Assembly (NCBI GenBank): GCA_022414725.1
Contig: CM039462.1
Coordinates: 38,863,186 to 38,927,185 of the forward strand
Origin: Microglena sp. YARC
Taxonomy: Eukaryota > Chlorophyta > Chlorophyceae > Chlamydomonadales > Chlamydomonadaceae
Direction: 5' to 3'
Length of the DNA stretch: 64,000 bases
This document shows positions 15,916 through 27,112 of this stretch, in pieces. Position numbers and translations under genes: made by a program. Numbering within the stretch: position 1 is the first letter of the stretch; the number at the start of each line of letters is the position of its first letter. The notes under the pieces are model-generated. The model worked only from the letters and a program-made list of their open reading frames with translations, made no database searches and was not told the DNA's origin.

Positions 15916-16284
15916 ATGGCACCATCCTTAACATCCCATCAAGACATCGCCCTTTTGGGGTTGAAGATGTCGCAGCCAGCAGTAGTAGCCCTAGTAGGCT
16001 ACATAGCACTGATCATCATTGTGTTGCTACCCTTTGATATGTACACCTACAATGTAAATGAGAAGAAGTACATCAGAGTCCCCTACAACTTTGCCTACAG
16101 ACTGCTCATCGCCCTTCTCCTAATGCTTCCATTCTTCCTAGGCGTCTATTCGATCAACTGCATGATACACGGTCACTGCCACGCATGGTCGTGGATCGTG
16201 GCGATCCTGACCATCGTGTGGGCATTCACCATCGCGATAGTGACCATCTCCATGGGATCCTTCACGATCGACCAACTTGTTTGA
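15916..16284 (+). CDS. Three-TM membrane protein of giant-virus type
   Basis: 122 codons from ATG 15916, or 105 from ATG 15967 (MSQPAVVALVGY), which starts right at the first membrane segment. Three hydrophobic helices: VALVGYIALIIIVLLPF, AYRLLIALLLMLPFFLGVY, and WSWIVAILTIVWAFTIAIV. The loop VYSINCMIHGHCHAWSW has paired Cys. The Y-S-I-N-C-M...C...W pattern recalls a small membrane protein conserved in many Nucleocytoviricota; I assign it by recall of that pattern. It sits between the helicase and the structural-type gene, all on the plus strand. Copy with indels at 49181-49561. Confidence 0.75.
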   Translation: MAPSLTSHQDIALLGLKMSQPAVVALVGYIALIIIVLLPFDMYTYNVNEKKYIRVPYNFAYRLLIALLLMLPFFLGVYSINCMIHGHCHAWSWIVAILTIVWAFTIAIVTISMGSFTIDQLV

Positions 16285-16371
16285 ACATCATTCATTCTCG
16301 CGTTCGGTCAGAAGCATAAAAAAAAAAAACAATATCCAGATACTTGTTGTGTAGACAAAAACAAAACAAAC

Positions 16372-18000
16372 ATGGATGTTTTTTCAGGAATTGACCTGCT
16401 TTCCAACTCTAAACTCGATCAAACCAGTATGCACCCCCCGCCATTGCATATCAGTCTGGTGCACAACTCGAACACAACCGATACCGCGTACAACGCACCC
16501 AGACCACCACAACAGTATCAGCCAACTATCGTATCCCGTACATCGTCCGTGTGCTCCATGTCCGTTCGAGATATCGGAGGAGATGCAGACAGTGTAGACG
16601 AACTTATCGACATGACACACACGAACACTAATAATAAGCCAGTCCCGATAAACACAGGTGGCTTTATGAACCACAATATTCCTAGCATCATCGGGGGGGG
16701 TCTCGCTGATAAAATCAGCAGCAGTGACGACGATTGTAGCATTATGTCGGAATCTGATGCGTCCTCATCTCGATCAAAAGCTTCGCGTAGTAGGAGCCAC
16801 GACCGAACACAGATGGGTAGTGGGCGGGTCGTGCCAACTCTAATGATAGCGGAGGAGGAGGCTACAACAAACCTACGAGAGAGGATGAGACAAAAAAGAA
16901 GCAGCTCATTTACCGATTGGACCGTATGGAACAGAAAGGTGCACACCTTCCCCGGCGCTACACCATGAACGACCCGCTAGAGAATATCGAGGCAGAGTAC
17001 GAGCGTCTGAAGCAGAACCGCGACATAGACGTGAGCGTTCGTTTCCAGAGGCGCATGCTCGTGGCCTGTGTCACCGGATTAGAATTTATGAACACCAAGT
17101 TCGACCCTTTCGACGTTAAGCTGAACGGATGGTCTGATTCAATCAACGAGAACCTGGACGACTACGACGACGTGTTCGAGGAGCTCTTTTTGAAGTACCG
17201 TGGCAAGGCCAAGATGGCCCCGGAGATTAACCTGATGATGATGGTAGGAGGCAGCGGGCTCATGTTCCACTTGACAAACTCGATGTTCCGCTCTAGCAAC
17301 ATGCCCGATCTTGGGGATGTCATGAAGCGCAACCCTGACCTCATGCGACAGTTCACAAAGGCGACGCTCGACACCATGAACAACCCTAATGATAGTCAAG
17401 GAGTCACCGACCTCCTCCCCCACCACGTACGGGAGGGGGGGGTATCATGGGAGCGATCGGATCCATGTTCGGACTAGGAGGGGGGAGGAGGAGGAGGAGA
17501 CATCCGAATTAAGCCACATCATCCTCCCGCACCTCCCCAGAACTTCATGCGCGGGACCCAAGAACGTGGACGAAATCCTGCGCGAGCTACAGAGCGATGT
17601 CTTCGAAAGCAAGAGTGATGTTGCTGTAAAAAGCGATAATGTAAGAAGTAATGATCGAGATCGACTCATCATTCCGCCTACAACAACCACATTCTCATTG
17701 TCTCCTGTGCATAGCATGGACATTGGCTCAATAGACGATCTTGTCAAAGAAACAATCAAGGCTCCCGCATCCAATGCAAAGAATGCAACAAAAACCAAGA
17801 CCAAGGCGACTGGGGGAAAGCGTGCCGCTGCAAGGCACACGCACCGCATCGAACAAAAAGGCCATCGACATTTAATGGGAATAATTTATTTTATGCCAGT
17901 TGTTGCATTTTTCAAAACTTTGTACTCACAGCAGTTGACGATGTGGGTTTATTTCCATCTGATATATGTTTTCATTTACTGTTCCCCGACTGTAAAGTAG
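16372..18000 (+). CDS. Structural-type protein conserved in giant viruses (DUF5767-like), frame-broken
   Basis: Three overlapping open frames make one gene: 16372-16968, 16917-17477 and 17389-18000. The N-terminus is Ser/Asn-rich, then comes a conserved core (KFDPFDVKLNGWSDSINENL, DDVFEELFLKYRGKAKMAPE, GGSGLMFHLTNSMF), a Gly/Arg stretch and GPKNVDEILRELQSD. This order resembles the DUF5767 family found in many giant viruses; its role is not established. Two of the breaks are single missing G's: the G-run at 16826-16828 has one more G in the inverted copy, as has 17431-17433, and both restore the frame. A further break lies at 17470-17565. The true 3' end is uncertain because the two copies diverge after about 17895. 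Confidence 0.7.
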
Positions 18001-18004
18001 ACGT

Positions 18005-18070
18005 CTGGAAGGATATTATAAGGTGTGTCCCACTTTTATTGAGAACTACTAAAGGTGGCACACAACATTT
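18005..18070. mobile_element. Terminal repeat remnant (family A) before phosphoesterase
   Basis: GTCTGGAAGGATATTATAAG at 18003-18022 followed by TGTCCCAC-TTTTATTGAGAACTA is a decayed Fanzor-element end. The same end precedes the other phosphoesterase copy (42788-42832), so this insertion is shared by both versions of the locus. Confidence 0.6.
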
Positions 18071-18090
18071 AAAAATTTGTTATAAAAAAT

Positions 18091-18880
18091 ATGCCATCTT
18101 TTCACGTCTTGTCCGATCTTCACCTCGAGCACTTTCCCGGGTTTCGCCTCGACCCTGCGAAAATCGAGGCGCCGCTCCTGGTTCTGGCCGGAGATGTGGG
18201 CAGTCCGTCTGACAGCGAGTACGTCGCATTCCTAGAGCACTGCTCTCAGCTATTCGAGGAGGTGTTCGTCGTGATGGTAACCACGAGGCGTACGGAATGG
18301 GCACTCTCGAAGACGGTATTGCCGCCGTGACACTGCTGATATCGACCGCGACCTTCCCGCCAACGTCCACTTTCTTAAATCGTTCAGCGCACGATTTGCA
18401 AATCCAAAATACCAATAATACCAAAGTAAGGATTTTGGGAACCACGCTGTGGTCTCACGTCCCCGATAAGGACGCAATACACGTGCAGTGCTTCTTGACC
18501 GACTACCGCATGATTTCCGGCTTCAACCAGTGCCGAAGAACAACGCCGTCCACATCGAGGACGTTCGCTGGCTCGAGGGCGAAATCTCTCGCGCGGAAAC
18601 CGATGGCGTCGATATTGTCGTCGTCACTCACCACGCGCCGAGCTTTCAAGGAACGCAGTCATCCCAAGACGAGAGAGGAGCTTGAACAGCGCCTTCGCAA
18701 CGGACCTGCACCATCTCATCAAGAGGGACCCCGGTGAAACTGTGGGTGCACGGACACACGCACTACTCAAACGACCAGAAAATAGTCAATGCAACCTTGT
18801 CTCCAACCAACGAGGCTTATTTGAGCAATCCCGGAAAGAAGGACACAAGATCCTTAAAAGAAACATAACTACAACAATCA
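18091..18880 (+). pseudogene. Calcineurin-like phosphoesterase, error-rich copy
   Basis: Opens with the same start as the intact gene at 42745 (MPSFHVLSDLHLEHFPGF), then breaks at about 18275, 18350 and 18530. The breaks are single-base losses or gains scattered evenly, without selection against frame damage, as in raw long-read sequence. The two copies share sequence from this ATG but not the six codons before it in the other copy, which supports MPSFHV as the genuine start. Confidence 0.85.
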
Positions 18881-19289
18881 GTTCCGGAACTCCGTGGAGA
18901 ATGAGCCGAGGATCCCTGAACAGCTCCGATTTTCGTTGGGCATCGTTGCTTACAAGTTTGAAACATACAGTTTTTGAATTTGCAGTTACTACACGGACTT
19001 CAACGCGGGTTAAGCTTAATTAGCTTCCCGGAAGTTTCAATGGACGACGGGTCTCGAACAGTATCAGTCAAAATTCTCCGATAAAACGCATACCGGTCTC
19101 CACCAACCAGGATCGTTTATTTCGCTGATAGCCGATCCAATCAAATTACAAACAGGAGAAGGAAATAAAACCGATAAATAGATTGAGGAACGCAACTGCA
19201 TCACCATTACGCGCGTTACGCAACCGTTAGGAATTACCAGTACCCATCCGCCTAACCTACGACAATTCCAATCAGCGAATCCAAAAAGA

Positions 19290-19490
19290 ACATTTATGTG
19301 ATTTGTACAGTTGTTCAATATTACATCCGGAGACACAAATTTTGAGCCCCCCCGATTAGTTCTCAAATAAAGTGGGACACACAACAAGTCAGCGACCATT
19401 ATTAACGCCAAATTTATAAATTAGGTATACACCGTAAGGTGTGCCGTACACGAAGCGGTTTCATTTTAGTATTCCCATGAGCTGTAGAAA
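19290..19490. mobile_element. Remnants of Tc1-like ends, families A and C
   Basis: 19310-19375 holds the CCGGAGACACAAATTTTGAG segment and TTCTCAAATAAAGTGGGAC of family A; 19431-19487 is a family C end (TACACCGTAAGGTGTGCCGT ... CATGAGCTGTA). The same pair in inverse order lies at 41585-41760. The remainder of 18880-19290 shows no gene. Confidence 0.6.
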
Positions 19491-19537
19491 TAGATTATAT
19501 TCCTCCACAATCCTCATGACTCTGCATTGCGCGAATC

Positions 19538-20750
19538 CTACACATGCGCAAACAGTACCGTCTCTGCAACCTTCCAAGGTGGATTCAGGGCTGCGAGGGA
19601 CTCTGCGTCTCGAGTGCGTTGTTGGATCTTTTCGAACTCCTTCTCCAATAATTGAGGGCACGGAAAGGAATTTGAGGCTGTCGAGCACGTCCGCCACGCT
19701 TTCCCTTGCGGCGGCAACAGATACACCTCCGACTTCAGAACAAAATACAGTTTCGCGCGGCTTTCAGGCATGTCAGGACCTCGTCAGGGTCGTGTATCTC
19801 GGCCCCACCGCTTGATGGCGTCCGATTTGGCAGACTCACAACATTCTTATTAGGATCGATGTAGTCGTCTTTATCGTCTTCATCATCAATCAATCCATCT
19901 CATCATCATCTTCATCTTCATCCCGGGAGTCTATCTCAAGAGGGCTCTCTCCACTTGGTTGCTCCAGAATAAACGCTGTTACTCGGTGTGGCGATAAAAA
20001 CCGCATCTCGTGCATCGATTGGCGATGTCCACCGGTTCCCACGGCCCAGGCAATGAAGAGCAGCACAAAACGCGAATCCGTACGAAGATTGCACCCACGC
20101 TCTTTCAAGGCGCGCTCCGAGAGTGATCAATGCGTTTGCTTCGCCCCAATGATGGTCGCGTAGCGCCTCCGACCCCCCCACCGCCCCGAATTCACGTAAG
20201 GTCACGGGCCATGCTCGCCGCAAAATAAAATCTGAAAACACGCGGCGATCGCACAAGTGGACACTCTGCCAATTACTCAAACAATACCTCGCGGATTCTC
20301 TCTCTCGATCATTCGAAGTAGTGGGATGTCTCCTGCTCTCGATCGCAACACGAGCCACGTCGCGGACACTGTAAAGAAGCTTGGGGTCGTTGATTTAACA
20401 CGACGTTCGCAACGCAGCGCGAGAGGTCCCTCTCGTTACGCGATACTCAACTTGCCTCGACAACGGACAGGGGAGCGGAGGCGGGGTACGGCATAACCGC
20501 GTCGAGTGCGGGAGACGGAATTGGCAACAGACGATGCAGGCGCGCGGGGGAGGGGGTCGAGACGACATCTTCAGCCGCTGTTCAAACCTCCTCCACAATG
20601 CGGCTTTGACACCGGAAACCCTCACGCCACGATCGCGACACCCTTCTTGAGCACGCTTCACCTGTGCTTGTCTCTTTAAGACCCTCATCGTATACGCATC
20701 CTCTCGAACGCTGCATCGTCACGAGGAGTCATCGGCTCCAATCTCTCTCC
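19538..20750 (-). pseudogene. SAP-domain protein, error-rich copy cut by the gap
   Basis: Inverted version of the intact gene at 40205-41536. Its stop codon corresponds to 19538-19540 and the sequence runs to the N run, which removes roughly the first 70 codons. Fragments such as RDRGVRVSGVKAALWRR (SAP region) and LRTDSRFVLLF are recognisable in changing frames. Confidence 0.85.
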
Positions 20751-21750
20751 NNNNNNNNNNNNNNNNNNNNNNNNNNNNNNNNNNNNNNNNNNNNNNNNNN
20801 NNNNNNNNNNNNNNNNNNNNNNNNNNNNNNNNNNNNNNNNNNNNNNNNNNNNNNNNNNNNNNNNNNNNNNNNNNNNNNNNNNNNNNNNNNNNNNNNNNNN
20901 NNNNNNNNNNNNNNNNNNNNNNNNNNNNNNNNNNNNNNNNNNNNNNNNNNNNNNNNNNNNNNNNNNNNNNNNNNNNNNNNNNNNNNNNNNNNNNNNNNNN
21001 NNNNNNNNNNNNNNNNNNNNNNNNNNNNNNNNNNNNNNNNNNNNNNNNNNNNNNNNNNNNNNNNNNNNNNNNNNNNNNNNNNNNNNNNNNNNNNNNNNNN
21101 NNNNNNNNNNNNNNNNNNNNNNNNNNNNNNNNNNNNNNNNNNNNNNNNNNNNNNNNNNNNNNNNNNNNNNNNNNNNNNNNNNNNNNNNNNNNNNNNNNNN
21201 NNNNNNNNNNNNNNNNNNNNNNNNNNNNNNNNNNNNNNNNNNNNNNNNNNNNNNNNNNNNNNNNNNNNNNNNNNNNNNNNNNNNNNNNNNNNNNNNNNNN
21301 NNNNNNNNNNNNNNNNNNNNNNNNNNNNNNNNNNNNNNNNNNNNNNNNNNNNNNNNNNNNNNNNNNNNNNNNNNNNNNNNNNNNNNNNNNNNNNNNNNNN
21401 NNNNNNNNNNNNNNNNNNNNNNNNNNNNNNNNNNNNNNNNNNNNNNNNNNNNNNNNNNNNNNNNNNNNNNNNNNNNNNNNNNNNNNNNNNNNNNNNNNNN
21501 NNNNNNNNNNNNNNNNNNNNNNNNNNNNNNNNNNNNNNNNNNNNNNNNNNNNNNNNNNNNNNNNNNNNNNNNNNNNNNNNNNNNNNNNNNNNNNNNNNNN
21601 NNNNNNNNNNNNNNNNNNNNNNNNNNNNNNNNNNNNNNNNNNNNNNNNNNNNNNNNNNNNNNNNNNNNNNNNNNNNNNNNNNNNNNNNNNNNNNNNNNNN
21701 NNNNNNNNNNNNNNNNNNNNNNNNNNNNNNNNNNNNNNNNNNNNNNNNNN
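20751..21750. other. Scaffold gap (1000 N)
   Basis: Exactly 1000 undetermined bases, the same length as the second gap, so a placeholder and not a measured distance. Sequence order and orientation across it are not proven. Confidence 0.99.
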
Positions 21751-22900
21751 ATTCCGCGGTTACGCACCTATTCGGATTGGACAGATTCTCATTCCTTTGT
21801 TGGGGAATGTATCTGTCCGCAGCTCCTTAAGAGTACGACTCAGAGGCTGTGGACGGCAACTTGCGGACATGCCTTAATACGTGAGCTCTGCATTTCGGAG
21901 ACGTTCTCACGTTTCCTTTCGCTTGGAGGAGGGACAACACCTTCGCACTCTCTCGCCCCGATGTCGATGCGATCGCCGATTTGATGGCACCCATAACGGG
22001 GCGTTGACGTCCCTATCCGTAGAGGCGGCTGTGTATCTCGTCGTCGAGTGTAGTAATGATAACTCAAAACGCACACGCAGGAAACTCGAATCCACTTGCA
22101 CTTCTCTGACACACTCCAACCGTGCGAGCTCGTTTGCATTCTACTTGAACAATTGTGGAGCGGACGTTCAGTTTGTGGAACGTTTGGTTATTCGGGGGGA
22201 GCAGCGTGCTTCACTTGAGCATTTCATTTCTTGATGATAATTCTAATGTACCCCCCCCGCTTATTGTGACCGCGGTTCGACAATCTCTTGCTAAGTTGCA
22301 GAAAGGCGTACATCTCCTGTTAAAAACAGTCATGTAAAGAGTAGTCCCCTTCGTTCCATTTGATTGCAGAGGTCTTTTTAGGGTAATGGGAACCAACGCT
22401 TTCGAGTTAAGATGTTTGTCTCCGAAATCTTTCGATGATACATTTTTTACTTAATTCGAAGTCTGTGAGCTCGGTGTTCGTTCGTTTATTTGACGAATTC
22501 CAAACATCACTGACGACAGAGTTTGTCATGTTCCCCATGGAGCTTCGATTTTGCGTTCCCGCGACATGTGCGAAGTGTTGCGGCGTGACGTTTCTAGGCC
22601 ATACGCTCAGATTTGCAAGTTATTGTTTCATTTGTCATCATCGATCGAGCTGCTTCGCTCCGGTGAGAACGTTGCCTATTGGCGCGAAAAGACTGCGTTG
22701 CCGATGATTTTTACGGAATCGTTAAACTCCGAACGTAACTTCGTGATGATGACGTATATTGGCTAGCAGACATTTCTCTTTTTTCTGATGAGCCCCTAAC
22801 GATCGTATCTGCACGCGTCGTTTTCATGTGATTGATGGTGGTGATAACAATAAAAATATATGGTTTTTCAATGACGTCAGATAATTCGATAGAACCCCAA
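21751..22900 (+). pseudogene. Unknown gene, error-rich 3' copy
   Basis: Starts mid-gene and parallels about 62350-63510 in the same orientation, with frequent single-base indels. Recognisable pieces are PPPLIVTAVRQSLAKLQKGV and the DELFVMSPWE-like region around 22520. See the better version at 61939-63590. Confidence 0.75.
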
Positions 22901-22912
22901 AAAAACCCTTTA

Positions 22913-23085
22913 ATTGGGGCGGAAATCTGCACATTCCGGCGATTTAATGGTTGCGAAAACCATGGTCTGGAGCGGATTTGATGATTCCTCGGTGCTGATA
23001 TCTTCAAGCTGCGAGTCGTTTTCCGGCATGCTCTAAATCTGATAAAATTTCAAAAAAATCCGCCGGAGGAAGGAACCCCATTAAT
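22913..23085. mobile_element. MITE family 1 copy (degraded)
   Basis: Parallel to the copy at 63527-63690, inserted at the same place in the unknown gene, with the GCGAAAACCATGGTCTGGAG core and an end reading CCGCCGGAGGAAGGAACCCC. Indels reflect the poor quality of this stretch. Confidence 0.75.
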
Positions 23086-23189
23086 TGGCATAAAAAAAAC
23101 TTGTAAAGGAGTAACGTTTGTAAACACACAACCACTGATTGCAACACCATATAGATAACGGATGAGACAAATATTCTTACACGTGACTG

Positions 23190-23470
23190 TACAACAACGT
23201 AAACAGTGAGTGTGAAAGTGAGATGCCGAGGAGAAGATTTGAGGGCGAGGAATGCGAAGGAGAAGATTCTGTGCGAAGGAGATGCCGAGGAAAGATTCTG
23301 TGGGCGAAGGAAGATCGAAGGAGAAATCTGAGGGCAGAAGGAGATGCCGAAGGAGAAGATCTCATGCGCGAAAGAAGATCCAGAAGAAACCGAATGAGAA
23401 TTGCGAAGGCAATTTAGATACCAAAGGCGATGCTGATGCGTCTTTCTCTAATGTATCGGTCCTATTTTAG
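23190..23470 (+). pseudogene. Acidic-repeat gene, error-rich copy
   Basis: Degraded version of the 33-bp repeat array at 63800-64000 (GAAGGAGATGCCGAAGGAGA units). After the repeats, the frame RRNRMRIAKAI or NCEGNLDTKGDADASFSNVSVLF is open to 23469. If the latter is the coding frame, the protein ends about 20 residues after its acidic repeats. Confidence 0.55.
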
Positions 23471-23503
23471 ATGATTTCAAGTCCATGTGTGTAACATGAT
23501 TGA

Positions 23504-23810
23504 GCTTGATGATAGCTAAAGACCTTGCAGCATGCGATTCGGGACGTAGACTGGGAGAAGCAGAAATTGACCCCAGCGATTATTGGCTCATGGATCACCA
23601 CGACATACTGGACCTGAACACAAAGAGTGTCGCATTCGTTACAAAACGAAATACGTTGCTCCTCAAGTGTCTAAGACGAATATCAGAGGACCGCATTTCC
23701 TCATGTTTTTCCCGCAAATGACGCTCAATTTGCAGACGATATTGTAACGCTATATACTTTCTTCTAGAGAGGTTACCGAAAGAACAGAAGCTTGGCGGCG
23801 TTTGAAGTGA
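23504..23810 (+). pseudogene. Unidentified coding fragment
   Basis: An open frame to 23719 reads IAKDLAACDSGRRLGEAEID then DPSDYWLMDHHDILDLNTKS and LLLKCLRRISEDR. Composition is protein-like and continues after a frame break to about 23806 (LLERLPKEQKLGGV). No start is clear and no family is recognised. Confidence 0.35.
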
Positions 23811-23865
23811 TCTCAAATTACTCGATTGAAGATATAAAAATCGAGAAACCGCTTTCGGGATAATT

Positions 23866-24020
23866 GGCGTTCCTGCATCAACGGCGGATTTTTACTGTTT
23901 GCGGAACATGGAGCGGAATTGGGATTTCTCGTGTTGATATCCCAGGATAGCAATGTCGTTCGCGGAGATCTAAATTCTGAGTATTAAATTTCAAAAACAT
24001 CTCCTGGGAACTGGTTCCGT
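23866..24020. mobile_element. MITE family 1 copy
   Basis: Begins TTGGCGTTCCTGCATCAACG and keeps the GCGGAACATGGAGCGGAATT core; the far end (TCTCCTGGGAACTGGTTCCG) is diverged. It has the full length of the family, so it is an old or badly read copy. Confidence 0.7.
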
Positions 24021-24039
24021 TCAAATATAATTCATTTTT

Positions 24040-24440
24040 TCATTCAACAATAGTCGTGTATTCGTACAATAGTCTCCTTTTACATATTGGGTGTTTTGGG
24101 TCTGAATTGACATGTTTCCAAGTCTTTTGTATAGATGCGCTGCTGTATGTCTTCTATTAGTTTTGTAAATGTCAGTGTCAGAAAGCAACATGTTTTTTGT
24201 TGGCGCCAGTTGTACCAAAAATATTTGAGACCCAATGTAAGTAACTCTCAACCTATGAGTCGTTGTCATCCTTCGCATTCAAAGTACGTATCGAATACGG
24301 ATACGTGGTTTCTCCCCTAAACAATTGAAACAATTGCCAAAACGTTCCGGATTGAATGTGTCTAATTTGGTGGTACAAGTTTCTTCTTCGGGAATCAACC
24401 TGTATTTATTTTCAGCCATGTTGCAACAAACATTTCGGCA
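24040..24440 (-). pseudogene. Possible small gene fragment
   Basis: Minus-strand frame from about 24432 reads MAENKYRLIPEEETCTTKLD and NPERFGNCFNCLGEKPRIRI, then breaks and continues toward 24040. The residues look protein-like with a C-x-x-C, but there is no family match and the opposite strand is also open, so the strand is uncertain. Confidence 0.25.
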
Positions 24441-24499
24441 CGTCTCTCGGTCAGGAATTGAGTGTGTTGCAGAAAAATCCCCATATCCCTCGTTCATTC

Positions 24500-25170
24500 T
24501 CTTCCGCATTTCGTCCTACGTGGAGCGATGGAGAGCCTCATCATTTGCTGGACACCTTCGATATTTGGAACGTGTTGATCAGTACGAGGACAATCATCCT
24601 CACTTTCGTTTTTTAGGTGTCCATCCTCTAAACTTTCAGGATCCTGAAATCGACGACACGGTTGTTGATGACTCTCCCGCCCCCCGGGAGACGCGATTAT
24701 ATGCAGAGCGTTGCATTTCCGTGGTTCCTGAGCTTTGCAATATTCATGCGAATACTTTTTCAGAGACAACTGGTGGCAAGACCGACTTTTGGTGTTGTTG
24801 TAAACATGGACCCGTCGTGGATGGGAGGTTCTCACTGGGCTGCCATGTACGGTTGCATCGACCGATCTAAGCCCCATCGCTACGGTTGTATTACTATGAT
24901 TCCCTTGGCAAAGAGCCACCTGCTCCTATTTTGCAATTCATGAAGCGTTTTGTCTCCGGCACAGACGTCCCCATAGGTTGGAACACGATCCAGAAGCAGT
25001 ACGGAGACAGCGAGTGCGGACTATATAGCATTTTTTTATCATCAACTGCATCACACTACTACCTCGTTGTTTCATAACCTTTGCGCGTACTCGATGACAG
25101 ATGACGATGCTCTAAACTGTGCTCGAGACTTCATATTTAGAAAAAGTTCAAAAACGAAAGTGAGCTTTAA
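24500..25170 (+). pseudogene. Ulp1/adenain-like cysteine protease (C48 type), frame-broken
   Basis: Three frames carry the catalytic signature in order: GGSHWAAMYGCID (His) at about 24825-24865, YYYDSLGKEPPAPILQF (Asp) at about 24890-24940, and GDSECGLYSIF (Cys) at about 25005-25035, with a Gln-containing segment (NTIQKQYGD) before the Cys. An upstream segment FLGVHPLNFQDPEIDD fits the N-terminal part of viral members, which process structural polyproteins. The end (LCAYSMTDDDALNCARDFIF) runs into a transposon at 25172. At least two frame shifts separate the motifs; the area is at the noisy start of a contig, so decay and read error cannot be told apart. Confidence 0.7.
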
Positions 25171-25171
25171 T

Positions 25172-25320
25172 TACAGTTGTTCTAAAATAAAGTGGAACAC
25201 ACCCCACATTATAATTGGGCAACGTAGCAATTTGAAGAGGTTCTCGAAAATATTCAGAGTCGCCTCTTTTGGTAAACCGTTAAACCGTCTGTGTCCCAAA
25301 ATTATTTGAGAACAACTGTA
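25172..25320. mobile_element. 149-bp deletion derivative of the Fanzor element
   Basis: Complete short element: left end TACAGTTGTTCTAAAATAA, right end TTATTTGAGAACAACTGTA, flanked by TA on both sides. The interior is the segment next to the Fanzor-side terminus (GGGCAACGTAGC, GAAGAGGTTCTCGAAAATAT, GGTAAACCGTTAAACCGTCT) fused directly to the transposase-side terminus (GTGTCCCAAAATTATTTG). All coding sequence is gone. Confidence 0.85.
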
Positions 25321-25391
25321 TGCTTAAAGCGGAATTGTTATTCAATAAAAAAAACAATTACTTCAAACCTTTCTGCTGATAATTTATATAC

Positions 25392-26654
25392 ATGGCTCCG
25401 ATTCCCCCTCTCATTCCAGAGGATCAGGTGCTTGAGAGTATCTCGTCCCATTGCATCCGTGGCTCGGAGGATAAAATCGGCATGTATCGAATCGCTTGAT
25501 GCGTGCGATGGGTTTGTGGTGAGGGCAGCGTGCTGCTTTGCATTTGATTGCTTCTGCCGCAATGGGGCGTGATGTCCATGAGTCAGATATAATAGAGCGT
25601 ACTCGGTATGTCAAAGTTGCGCGCCAGACGCTGCGTGCTTTGATTGAGTCGCCCGGTATTCCTCAACGTACTCCTCCGTGGTACTTAATTCGCGATACGA
25701 TGATAACAGCGAGTTGACTTTGGTCAAGCTGTGGGGCTTGGTAAATTTGGTACACATCGCGACTTTCTTGAAAGAAGTGTGGGCACGTGCTGCCAAAACC
25801 ATTCGATTGTTCTATTCCTCCTCTCCGGTGGGAATCATGTTTCGAGCCTGTCGCATGTTCCTTGTATAGTACCTTGAACACGAACGTTCTCGTGCACGAG
25901 TTCGGTCTCCTCTGCCATGCATCGAAGTCATTCCTAGGCGCCTCTCCTGACGGCGTGACCGAGGATGGCGTGATGCTCGAGATCAAGTGTCCATGGCGTC
26001 GAAAGATCGACCGTACCGTACCGATGCAGTACTACCTCCAGATTCAGGGTCAGTTGGCGGTGTCCGGTTTGCTCGAGTGCGATTACTTTGACGGGTCGAG
26101 TTCGACATCCTTCACTCAGAGGAAGAGATAGAGGCTGAGTTCGCAGAAATATCGCGTGACGAGTCCATTATGAAGTCCGCTTTCCGTGGAGTATTTGTAG
26201 AGAAGATAAAGCATGGTAGCAATGAGCCTCCGTCCTACGTGTATCCACCCTGTTTCGCAGAGACAATCATATTGTGGGTGGTGGGAAATCTGATTCATCA
26301 CCCCAATCGTTGCTCGATCATCTTCGCGAATTCGTGGATGCGGAGTCGTCCTCACTTGACGACTCGTACCGTGTGAATATCATATGGTGGAAGGTTCGAA
26401 AGCATAGCACCGTCAAGGTGCATGCTGATACTGATTTCTCCGCTCGCATGATCGATACCCTCGAGGGTTTTGGAATGATGTCACGTGTCTCCGTTTCGAC
26501 AAGGATATGTATGATCAACGTATGTTGGATCTCGCTCCTATGCGCAGATCAGCATCTTTCCTCTGCTACTGTGAGCAAGCGTGGGAAGCGTCCTCCTCTG
26601 GGAAATAAGGTGGTGTGTTCTCCTGAGTTGGCAAGGGGGGTACGCATTCCTTGA
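25392..26654 (+). pseudogene. YqaJ-type viral exonuclease, frame-broken
   Basis: Opens at ATG 25392 (MAPIPPLIPEDQVLESISSH). The YqaJ/lambda-exonuclease core is spread over several frames: WYLIRDTMITAS at about 25680, then FGLLCHASKSFLGASPDGV and MLEIKCPWRRK (the S-P-D-G and E-x-K catalytic residues) and MQYYLQIQGQLAVSGLLECD at about 25900-26090. These enzymes degrade one DNA strand for recombination and repair in viruses. About six frame shifts occur in 1.2 kb. The distal part (26170-26654) continues without recognised domains. Confidence 0.75.
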
Positions 26655-26946
26655 AGACGCGAACGATTTTTAGATGCCGTTCGAGAAAAATAACCACAGC
26701 AACAATTGACATTGCGCAACATACCACGATCAATTCATGGAGGTGGTGAAGTTGTGTGATGTCATCCCTTAGCCCACTATCACCCTTCATCGAAGAGGTT
26801 TTCTTCATCCTTGTAGTGATGAATGTCGTCCTTGATTTTTGAACGATTATCCTCTGTCCCTTTCCGTATTTCTCATCCTCTCGATAAACGTTGAAACCGC
26901 TGCCTGACACCACGGAAGATTTCGCGTTCAGTTCATCTGGCGACAC
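26566..26946 (-). CDS. Putative single-span membrane protein with N-terminal repeats
   Basis: Minus-strand frame of 126 codons. It begins inside the repeat array (VSPDELNAKSSVVSGSG), passes a basic region (KGQRIIVQKSRTTFITTRMKK), and has one hydrophobic segment (LIVVCCAMSIVAVVIFL). The real start is probably upstream within or beyond the repeats (27000-27110), where frame changes block reading. It overlaps the end of the exonuclease gene on the other strand. Family unknown. Confidence 0.4.
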   Translation of the reverse strand: MSPDELNAKSSVVSGSGFNVYREDEKYGKGQRIIVQKSRTTFITTRMKKTSSMKGDSGLRDDITQLHHLHELIVVCCAMSIVAVVIFLERHLKIVRVFKECVPPLPTQENTPPYFPEEDASHACSQ

Positions 26947-27112
26947 AACGGGAGATTTCGAGTCATAGCTGGCGACACAACGGAGATTTCGAGTTCATAG
27001 CTGGCGACACAACGGGAGATTTTCGAGTTCATAGCTGGCGACACAACGGAGATTTCGAGTTCATAGCTGCCGACACCACGGAAGAGGTCGCGTTCATAGC
27101 TGCCGACACACG
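26937..27112. repeat. 33/34-bp tandem repeats
   Basis: About five units of GGCGACACAACGGGAGATTT + CGAGTTCATAGCT with one-base length differences. On the minus strand a 33-bp unit would encode an 11-residue repeat like SPDELNAKSSVV; the one-base changes, probably read errors, break it. Confidence 0.7.

Noticed and set aside
20664..21830. Long frames that span the N run, and the similar ones at 60399-61890
   Set aside because: They are open only because N's are not read as stops; the flanking pieces do not match each other.
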